In this document: positions 1 to 64,000 of the stretch, piece after piece
Layout of the letters: every line of letters begins with the position of its first letter
How positions within the stretch are numbered: the first letter of the stretch is position 1
Notes under the pieces: model-generated
The model's database searches: none
What the model was told of the DNA's origin: nothing
Seen by the model: only the letters and a program-made list of their open reading frames with translations
From: Alviniconcha marisindica
Taxonomy: Eukaryota; Mollusca; Gastropoda; Provannidae
Length of the DNA: 64,000 nucleotides
Direction of reading: 5' to 3'
Assembly (NCBI GenBank): GCA_018857735.1
Contig: JABMCL010003020.1
Span: 135,001-199,000, forward strand
Position numbers and translations under genes: made by a program

Positions 1-192
1 GTACAGACTAGATACATCACAAAAAGCCGGATATGGTGAGTACAGACTATATACATCACAAAAAGCCGGTTATGGTGTGTACAGACTAGATACATCACAA
101 AAAGCCGGAAAATGGTGAGTCCAGACTATCTACATCACAAAAAGCCGGATATGGTGTGAACAGACTATCTACATCACAAAAAGCCGGATATG
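1..192. repeat. 39-bp minisatellite, about 5 copies, cut by the window edge
   Basis: Five head-to-tail copies of a 39-bp unit beginning GTACAGACTAGATACATCAC and containing AAAAAGCCGGATATGGTG. Copies start near 1, 40, 79, 118 and 157 and differ by a few substitutions. The array continues beyond the left edge of the window. No coding role is seen. It lies upstream of the first recognisable SLC26 exon and is probably intronic. Confidence 0.9.
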
Positions 193-1160
<968 letters not shown>

Positions 1161-1167
1161 TAATTAT

Positions 1168-1275
1168 TGTGTGTGTGTCCAAAGTGTGTATGTGTGTGCG
1201 TGTGTGTGTATGTGTGTGCGCGCGCGCGCGCGCGTGTTGTGTGTGTGTGTGTGGTGTTCGCGCGCGCGCGCGCAC
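1168..1275. repeat. Alternating GT/GC tract (Z-DNA prone)
   Basis: Long alternating purine-pyrimidine sequence: GT repeats interrupted by two blocks of GCGCGCGC (near 1219-1234 and 1260-1273). Such runs favour Z-DNA; that is general knowledge, and no function is implied here. Confidence 0.9.
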
Positions 1276-1365
1276 GCTTTACATGAATAACTAGATTTAT
1301 TAAGGCATTATTATGTTATTGCCTTTTTCTGTGTAAATATTCATATTTCTGTGTAAATGAGCGAT

Positions 1366-1441
1366 GATGGTGGTGGTGGTAGTGGTGGTGGTGGTGGTGG
1401 TGGTGGTGGTGGTGGTGGTGGTGGTGGTGGTGACGACGACA

Positions 1442-1472
<31 letters not shown>

Positions 1473-1555
1473 TGATGACGACGGCGGCGGAGACGGCGAC
1501 GACGGCAGCGGCGGCGGCGACGATGATGATGATGAGGAGGAGGAGGAGGAGGAGG
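1366..1555. repeat. Trinucleotide repeat block (GGT)n-(GAC/GAT)n-(GAG)n
   Basis: Three adjoining trinucleotide blocks. They give long Gly, Asp and Glu runs in one frame and Val/Thr/Met runs in others. Because every frame is open and repetitive, this is a simple-sequence tract about 130 bp upstream of the first SLC26 exon in the window, not a gene. Confidence 0.9.
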
Positions 1556-1682
1556 ATGTTTGTACAAGCCTTGTTTTGATCAGGCTAGCTGTGGGCTACA
1601 GAGTCAGATTACTAACTAAGCCAGAACGGCAGCCAAGCAGTCAGTCAGTACAGTATGCCACGTGTCTCATGCTCTGTTTCAG

Positions 1683-6755
<5,073 letters not shown>

Positions 6756-6842
6756 CACGGAGCTTAATGTAGGGATTTAACTGCGGGGAAAACAGCGAAA
6801 CAAAACACCACCAATTTTACATAATAGATGTTGTTATTGGTC

Positions 6843-6945
6843 GCTTTTATAAAGCGCTATTCTCCGCTCTCGAGCAGACTCACTGCGCTCGCATGGTATT
6901 CTACATGAGTGACTAGCATTTTATAGCGCGTTTTTGAATATCCAC
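6843..6945. repeat. Short dispersed repeat with GCGCTATTCTCC and ACTGCGCTC
   Basis: It carries TATAAAGCGCTATTCTCC and CTCACTGCGCTC, related to the repeats at 3613 and 8004. An inverted echo (TTTTATAGCGCG) near 6930 makes it partly hairpin-like. Confidence 0.45.
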
Positions 6946-6954
6946 CCAAGATGT

Positions 6955-7115
6955 GTACTCACAGACGCTGGCATGGCTGGAGCCACATGAAATTGCTGCC
7001 GTCTCGGCGCGTACTGTGTACACAATACAACTATGCACCACGTCACTTCATGCAAAGCCACATACGTAAGGTGCATGCGTGTTTAGCTGTAACCCGCCAC
7101 ATGCAAAATGTAGTT
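6955..7115 (-). mobile_element. tRNA-derived SINE, truncated copy (tail only)
   Basis: It shares the body of the SINE at 39712-40036, with GTCTCGGCGCGT, TGCACCAC, CACTTCATGC and GTGCATGCGTGTTTA in the same order, but lacks the tRNA-like head. The break coincides with the start of a foldback-repeat fragment at about 7123. Confidence 0.7.
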
Positions 7116-7119
7116 TGTG

Positions 7120-7325
7120 CATGTACCTCTGGTGGAGTGTATTTACCTTGTATTTACTCGCATGCTGGCTGATAGTTAACGTAGGCCACTCAGGTCTTAG
7201 CCCTGATATAACCCTATGTGGTTGACCGGGCCCAAAGCACCAAATGACCAACAACTCACGTCTTTGTTGTGTTTATGTCACGTCTTTCGGGCGCTACTTA
7301 ACTCCCTTGTGTGTTGATACGGCAA
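7120..7325. repeat. Foldback repeat family, one-arm fragment
   Basis: Matches the right arm of the palindrome at 35947-36250: GTACCTCTGGT, TTTACTCGCATGC, CACTCAGGTC, CTTTGTTGTG, CTTAACTCCCTTGTGTGTTGAT in the same order. About 60 bp of extra sequence (7200-7260) lies between the CAGGTC and GTCTTTGTTG segments. Confidence 0.7.
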
Positions 7326-7549
7326 AATGTTTTCCGTTGTTGGCATTTTCAGTCTCTAGCAGAAGTCGGGGGTATGGCAAAATTCACGTTTTGCGTTGCT
7401 GGCATCTTTAATGTTACAAGCCAGAGCGTCGGGGCTACAGCAAATGCTTTGCGTAGTGTTAAGAACTGTGTGTCAGCATTACTTTCAGCTGCAGATAGCA
7501 ATCTTCACGGCCTGACAAAGCCCATTACTGAAACGCCCGAAGTCGGAGT

Positions 7550-7903
7550 ACAGCTGCCAGGGTGGGGGGTAACACTGCACTTGTAGTTCAGTTCAGTTTC
7601 AAGAAGGTAGCAGCTGCCAGTGTGGGGGGTAACACTGCACTCGTAGTTCAGTTTCAAGACTGTAGCAGCTGCCAGTGTGGGGGGTAACACTGCACTTGTA
7701 TTACAGTTAGTTTCAAGAAGGTAGCAGCTGCCAATGTGGTGGGTAACACTGCACTTGTAGTTCAGTTCAGTTTCAAGAGGGTAGCAGCTGCCAATGTGGT
7801 GGGTAACACTGCACTTGTAGTTCAGTTCAGTTTCAAGAAGGTAGCAGCTGCCAGAGTGGTGGGTAACACTGCACTTGTAGTTCAGTTCAGTTTCTAGAGG
7901 CTA
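7550..7903. repeat. About 60-bp minisatellite, 6 copies
   Basis: Six tandem units of 57-61 bp containing GCAGCTGCCAGTGTGG, GGGTAACACTGCACTTGTAG and TTCAGTTCAGTTTCAAGA. The unit carries a CAGCTG E-box palindrome. There are no unique spacers, so this is not a CRISPR-like array. Confidence 0.93.
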
Positions 7904-8003
7904 GCTATGCGCTCGGAAAAACACTCTAGTCCAAGCACCAACTCCCGGCCTACCCTTCCTCTCGTGTCTGCCCAAGTTGTAGGCCACAGCCGTGAGAACT
8001 GTA

Positions 8004-8305
8004 ATAATAATAACTTTTGTATGGCGCTATTCTCTGGTGTACACGAACTCACTGCGCGTTACAGCATTCACCAACATTTTCTAAGTGGAAGAAAAAAAAA
8101 TCAGAAAAAATCGAGGGTAACATGTTCACGTTTTGTATGGCGCTATTCTCTGGTGTACACAAACTCGCTGCGTGTTACAGCATTCTCCAACATTTTCTAA
8201 ATGAAAAAAAAATCAAAAAAATCGAGGGTTACATGTTCACGAAAGTAATACATATATGACAGCTAACAATGTGTGTCATTATGTTATTACCTACCCTTAA
8301 TTCCA
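8004..8305. repeat. Dispersed repeat, 'GCGCTATTCTCTGGTGTACAC' family, copy 2 with internal duplication
   Basis: Same family as 3613-3840. A segment of about 110 bp containing TTTTGTATGGCGCTATTCTC and CATTTTCTAA is present twice in tandem (8015 and 8131 onward). The element ends in TTACCTACCCTTAATTCCAT like copy 1. Confidence 0.75.
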
Positions 8306-8643
8306 TCCATCCCAGTCCCCACCCCGCCCCCAACACACACACCATCCATCTCTTGCCATCCACCATCCAACTGTGGGCTAACTGTCCGTTTGCTCTTTGT
8401 GAACCACAGAAGGCAGGGGAGCTGGGCCTGGCTATGTGACCAACCACTGCGGAGACGTGAGGGATGGTAGGCTGGTAGTCGCTGGAGTGTGTTGGCACAC
8501 GTGTTTCTAGTCTACAGATCGTGATGTCATTATGACGTCATTTCACTCACAAGAAATCGCTTGGTATGCCTCATGTGATTTAAAGTGTATGCGTGTCCAT
8601 GTGCGTGCGCGTATGTGTGCCTATGCGACAGAAATTGAGAGCG

Positions 8644-8644
<1 letters not shown>

Positions 8645-8702
<58 letters not shown>
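8645..8702. repeat. (CA)n microsatellite
   Basis: About 29 CA dinucleotides. The CpG-poor composition of the GLYR1 side begins roughly here. Confidence 0.95.
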
Positions 8703-8703
<1 letters not shown>

Positions 8704-9174
8704 ACAGTAGAGACTCCAGACGAGTATTATCTGTATTGATGGATATTTACTTCACATGAAACAAAGGATGGTCCAGTTTGTTCTCACAAAGCATTCACAA
8801 AGACAGTTACAGTCACTAGCTTTTTGCAAATCCCTCACAGTATAAGACTAATTACACTGAAGGCAACGAAATAAAAAAAAATATTACAACTAGATTTCTA
8901 TTTCAAACCAATATCTTTCAGATAGACAGAAAAAAAGCTTTAAAAGTCTTCATGCCAAAAAAACACCCAGCAAGTACATCTTCACGCTCGATTCAAAACA
9001 CGTCTTTCACTCAGAAAACCAACATGGACGTACATTTTATAAGAGATATGGACCAGGGAGAAAAAAACTTACAAAACGTGATGTGAACAAAGCTACAGAC
9101 ACACACACACATAAAATAATTCTGCGTCACTGTGGATTAGTAGTGATTTTTTTGTTTTTAAGTTGCACAGGGAG

Positions 9175-9458
9175 TAGGAATAGCTCAGTAGTTAAAGCGC
9201 CAGACTCGTGATCGAAAGGTTCCTGGTTAGAGTCCGGCAGGAGAATTTTCTGTGCGGACTCTTTGTTTGTTCTCCACTCCACCCCCCTGTTACCTCAATA
9301 ACACATAAAAGATCTCGGTCATTCTGCCAAAAGTGCAGGTGGCTGGTTATAGCTAAACATGCATGCACACTATGTATATGGCTTTGCACGAAGTGATGGG
9401 ACATGGTTGTAGTTCGTATGGTGTACACTGAACGCACCGAGACGGCAAGTTTCACCTT
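9175..9458 (+). mobile_element. tRNA-derived SINE, near-complete copy
   Basis: Begins with a degenerate tRNA-like head: an A-box like TAGCTCAGTAGTTAAAGCG near 9181 and a B-box like GGTTAGAGTCC near 9225. A body of about 200 bp follows, ending in GCACCGAGACGGC. The head and body match the minus-strand copy at 39712-40036. These are the internal RNA polymerase III promoter boxes typical of SINEs. It is not a functional tRNA, since the acceptor ends do not pair. Confidence 0.82.
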
Positions 9459-9906
9459 TTTTCTTCTTCTGTTGTTTGCTTTTGTTTGTATTGTTGTTTT
9501 TCATTTTTCATTTACATATCAGTGATTCAAAAAAAATTAAATGGTCTAAAATATTTTAAACAGTCCGTTACGTGCTGAAAATAAAAACATCTGAAAATGT
9601 CTTGTAAAATATTGTGAAGACCATTTTGACTGCACAGTCCATTGTCTGATAGGCCCCAAAGTGACCAAATAAATCAATGAGGACACAAGTGCTGCAGCAT
9701 CCTACTCCCCCACATCAAACTAAAATGTCTGTGTGCACAGAAGACGGTGGGATGGTAAAGGACCAAAAATTGAGGGGGGGGGGGGGGGATTACAGGCACA
9801 TGGAGGAAGATGGGATTTAAGGATTGTGAAGACCTAATTTGGTCCATTATAAAAAATTTAAAAATTAAAAGCCGGACCAGGGGGCAGTCAAAGAACAGCA
9901 GGTGAT
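9456..9906. other. Unique AT-rich stretch with a poly-G tract
   Basis: I see no exon or named repeat, apart from a 15-base G run at 9774-9788. It lies downstream of the GLYR1 stop codon (13262) and may be its 3' flank. Confidence 0.4.
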
Positions 9907-10045
9907 TCAACACAAAATGCTCTTTGAAAAAAATCAGATGTTTATTGAACAGAATTGGTTCATTGCAGAACACTCATTGAAATTGCAGGGATGATCATTG
10001 AACAGCACTCAATTCAACACAGACTACTATGAAACTGAGGAGATG
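9907..10045. repeat. Short degenerate tandem repeat flanking a MITE
   Basis: Repeated phrases ATTGAACAG, CATTGAA and CACTCAATTCAACACA recur two to three times. A further copy (GATGATCATTGAACGGCACTC) resumes after the transposon insertion ends at 10761. The element therefore landed in a pre-existing tandem repeat. Confidence 0.6.
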
Positions 10046-10761
10046 CAGGGGTCGCAAATATGCAGAAAAATCACATTTTTAATGCAAAATAAACCCATCT
10101 CATGCAGCTGCTCAAACCCCATGCATTTATTATATACAAAAAAATGTCAGAAATGCACTGACAGAATGCATTTTAAGAAAAGGCTTCAAGCAGTCTCTCT
10201 CTCTCTCTCACTCAGTCTCTGTATCTCTGATGCCAGGATATGAGGTGGCTTGTCAGAACATATCAACGTTGAGAGCTGCCAGGCCAGGGTGGGTGACATC
10301 AAGCAAGGTCAGTGGTAGTTCACTGCCTACATCAGTTTCCAGCTGCTGTACTACTTTCCCTCTGTTCATTTGCATCTTTCACTTGTTTTTTTCACAGCTG
10401 CAATGAACCAGTTCCTTCCGCTAGCTCCGAGCCGCCTACAATAGGCTGCCAACTGAAGAATGCAAACAAAGCAGCCAGTACCAGCAAAAGGCCAAGACCT
10501 AGCCAGGCACCGGTGAAAAATGCTGACTGCCATGGAGGGTCCCAAGCTTGAGGATACTGAAAGTAGTGCTGTTATCCATTGGTCCTGCACAGAATCCTGC
10601 AGTACCGTAGGTGTGAGAGGCAGAATTTTCATTAGATCAGTGAAGGCATGTTCTTCAAAAATGGCTGTCAGTGTGTGTAGCATCATGTTTGGTTGTATGC
10701 ATTTTCGTTTCAAGATGATGCATTTGCTGTACACAAGCCTAAAAAGTATTTGCGACCCCTG
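10046..10761. mobile_element. hAT-like non-autonomous DNA transposon (716 bp)
   Basis: Perfect 15-bp terminal inverted repeats CAGGGGTCGCAAATA (10046-10060) and its complement (10747-10761), flanked on both sides by AGATG (10041-10045 and 10762-10766) as a likely 5-bp target duplication. A CAGGGG-type terminus is usual for hAT elements, although the classic hAT duplication is 8 bp. Open frames inside (up to 122 residues) resemble no transposase I know, so it looks like a MITE. Confidence 0.78.
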
Positions 10762-13261
10762 AGATGATCATTGAACGGCACTCGATTTAATGCAGAATGC
10801 CCTTTGAAACCAAGGTGATGATTAGATGAATGAGATGGCATCCAAGTTGAACAAAAATAATAACCTCTTTTTCCTTGAGATGTCCAACTTCTGTATCAAG
10901 ACATATCCCGAGCAGCAAAGAAAGAAAGAGCTACAAGGACAGAACCTTTCTAAATGTCAACATACCTGCTATGGCTCATGACTTACTGGCCTATTAATAA
11001 TCTGGTCAACAAGGTTGTTTTGGTGGCGTTTTTTAAATTAGTTTGTATTGCTACTGTAAGCTCAACAGCTTTGACAGACCTAGGACACTGACAATGCCTC
11101 CAGCACGATTGTGAAATGATTACGACCAACAAAAAGGGGAGTCAAATGGTGAAACGATTCAAACATTTTAAAACAAAAAGTGACTATGATACAATTTTAC
11201 ACATCTGGAACTACAAAACTGTTAATAAGCATTGCCTTCCCCACGAAAAGTAAAAACCACTGATCTATTCTCCTTCTTTGTCACACTTTCAGCTGTTTGA
11301 GCAACCCAACAACAGCCTGAACATGCCAGTAATACTTTGCCAGCATGCAAACAGCATCTGTGTTTTCTGACTGCAAAGTATTGCCACATAGTGACAGACA
11401 GTGGACTAGCCACAGTGAAGATCACAATTTTCAAAAAAGCAAGGCAAGGCAATGATGAGCTGGGCAGTGAGTGAGCTTTAATGAAAAACTGGAGGCAGTG
11501 CCAGCCACTTCAACTCGACATTTTTGCAAAAGCTGCCATTATCAATCAACACACCAAGGCTGCTGCTCCTGCTGCACTAGACCTTCATTTTCCAAGAAAT
11601 ACATTTCCCACTCAATCAAAATGCTTCTAAAAGGAGTTTGTCACAAAAAATGACTTCAATGCCTGCCACTTTTGGCAAAGGTGAGCCTCTCTAGACAGAC
11701 AGGAACAATGAAGTTGTCCACAAAATGGGATCTCGGGTATTTCCTGTAAACTTCTGTCCGAAACAATCTTCATACAATTCTTACTCGAAACTTTAGAGTA
11801 CAAACACATGATAAGGACAACAGCTGAGACATAATATGAATGACACCGTTATGTAATAAAATGTACATGCAAATAAGTACAAACAATATTATTTGTAGCA
11901 AACAAATTAATATATTTTCGAAACTAAAACTTGTACATGTCATAAAAATGGTTATTTATATCTTACACATGATTTTAAAACCCTACATATATATATCGCT
12001 TTCACAGTTCGTGTCACTGAACCAAACCTATGTACACACACACATCATCCTAACTGAAATCATGCAAGAGTAAAAAACAATGTAGCTCCATTACTATGGC
12101 AACTGAAGGTATTTCCCCAAAACTGTCCATCCGTCCCTAATATATATTTACAAGTTACATCTTCACCCTAATAGTTCAGACTCATGGATGAGCTAATGAG
12201 TTAGGTCTAACAGAGGAGGGGGTGTGCAAAGATACCAGATGCACGCGGAGATTCGGTTATCTTGGCTCTGCATAGTAACCACTCCCTTAAGCCCTGCTTC
12301 TAATCTCAGTTACCTTGGAGACCTTATCTTGGGACTCTTCCTTGAGACTGATCCTTGGCTGATACACTGAGACCAGCTCATCATGTTCAAATGCAGCACA
12401 GTCAGGCAAGTAGACAGATGTTTGTCCAAAGCTAAGCATAAGTAGCTTCCTTTTAGGTCAGTGGCCATGTCAAATAATTCACAGGTACCCCCCCCCCCCC
12501 CCCCCCCCCTTCCCTTCTTCACCATCCTGGGCTAACACCCATATCATCTCAAATTCATTAGCAGCAGTTTCCAGCATTTTCTAAGCTTCTGGAACTGAAA
12601 CAAAAGAATCTCAACATGTTTCTCCTTCTCATCAGATTACAGGTTAAAGTCCATTTTGCGGACATACCATCTGTTGCCATAATGGAGCAGAGATGCTATG
12701 AAACAGACGACACTCTACACAGATGCATAGCGATGACCTCGCCAGCCGAACACATGATGTAGTCAGAAGCATGGTGCTGATGCTGCTGAAGTCGGTGAGC
12801 CACCATTCCAAGTTTCACTACTTACTTCCGTATCTGGCCAGCCTGCACCAAGAAACATGAAAACCTGCACTGTCGACCTTCGCCTGCCATCCATGCAGCT
12901 CCATGAACACATCACCCAGTGCCTTGTAACAAGACACCAAGAGGGGGAGAGGGGCTCAGAGCGTAGCTTGTGACAGGTGCCAAGGGTGCGGCTCACAACA
13001 CCAAGAGGTTCCTACACGGCTTCCATTTGTACCATGATGCCAAAAGATGTTTTGAATTCACTTCCACAAACACAAAATTAGATTTCCCACTCACTCCCTT
13101 GTTATCAGCAACCATTCCTTCGGGAACTGGTTGCCACCACAGCAGGTTTTCAAGGGCAGAGGTTGCTGTGGGAGTTGGGATGTTTTCTGCAGACAACTGC
13201 TTCTTTCTGATTAGCTGCACGGCTCACATGTCTTTGCATGCCTACGCTGCCTTCATTCACA
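10762..13261. other. 3' flank of GLYR1, possible long 3' UTR
   Basis: CpG-poor, AT-rich sequence immediately downstream (minus strand) of the GLYR1 stop codon. No coding exon is recognisable, and a C22 tract lies at 12488-12509. I could not settle on a polyadenylation signal, so whether this is 3' UTR or intergenic DNA is unresolved. Confidence 0.4.
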
Positions 13262-63920
<50,659 letters not shown>

Positions 63921-64000
63921 CTGCTCCAAGGAAAGAAAGAAATGCAACATTAAATAAAAACACCCCAGCATCAAAACAAATTCATGTTGGTCATCTGTGT

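Noticed and set aside
7550..7903. CRISPR-like array
   Set aside because: Units are directly adjacent with no unique spacers, and the context is eukaryotic; it is a minisatellite. The same applies to 28228-28576.
9181..9245. Possible tRNA gene
   Set aside because: A and B boxes are present, but the acceptor arms do not pair, and the sequence continues into a SINE body shared with 39712-40036.
10366..10734. 122-residue minus-strand frame inside the MITE at 10046-10761
   Set aside because: There is no resemblance to a transposase, and it lies in a short non-autonomous element. I treat it as chance.

Overview
The window is animal nuclear DNA. It has split genes with GT-AG introns, introns of up to 33 kb, a very high load of simple-sequence and poly-G/poly-C tracts, tRNA-derived SINEs, and piggyBac, hAT-like, TA-flanked and LINE remnants. 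The protein set (SLC26 anion transporter, GLYR1/NPAC-type nuclear dehydrogenase, LRR-Ig receptor), the repeat types and a patchy CpG landscape fit an invertebrate with mosaic gene-body methylation. A lophotrochozoan, probably a gastropod mollusc, is my best guess; this is inference and not proven by any single sequence.

Layout. (1) 1-8.7 kb, plus strand: the 3' half of an SLC26-family gene. Six exons (1683-6755) encode the last membrane segment and the STAS domain, ending in TGA at 6753-6755. Their introns hold minisatellites and microsatellites. (2) 13.26-63.92 kb, minus strand: the 3' part of a GLYR1/NPAC gene. Nine exons encode a Lys-rich/linker segment and the complete beta-hydroxyacid-dehydrogenase domain. 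The PWWP half must lie beyond 64 kb. The gene converges tail-to-tail with SLC26. (3) Inside its 33.2-kb intron (23963-57168) sits an oppositely transcribed gene whose coding region is one uninterrupted exon (46489-49248). It encodes a 919-aa single-pass LRR-Ig receptor whose cytoplasmic part is ten back-to-back 11-residue (hendecad) repeats. (4) Transposons fill the GLYR1 introns and the downstream flank: a dead LINE (19.6-21.1 kb), a 716-bp hAT-like MITE (10.0-10.8 kb), a TA-flanked MITE (53.1-53.6 kb), a TTAA MITE family (56.3-61.5 kb), and a TIR-bounded but frameshifted piggyBac (58.0-60.3 kb) inserted in one of those MITEs.

The most unusual points are four. The hendecad receptor looks undescribed to me. 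An 86-bp five-copy tandem repeat has duplicated the end of a GLYR1 coding exon together with its 5' splice site. The mollusc-type GLYR1 appears to keep the catalytic lysine that vertebrate GLYR1 has lost. CpG density switches between the CpG-poor GLYR1 body and the CpG-rich island that carries the nested gene. All exon calls are by eye from splice signals, reading phase and family resemblance; no alignment or RNA evidence was available.
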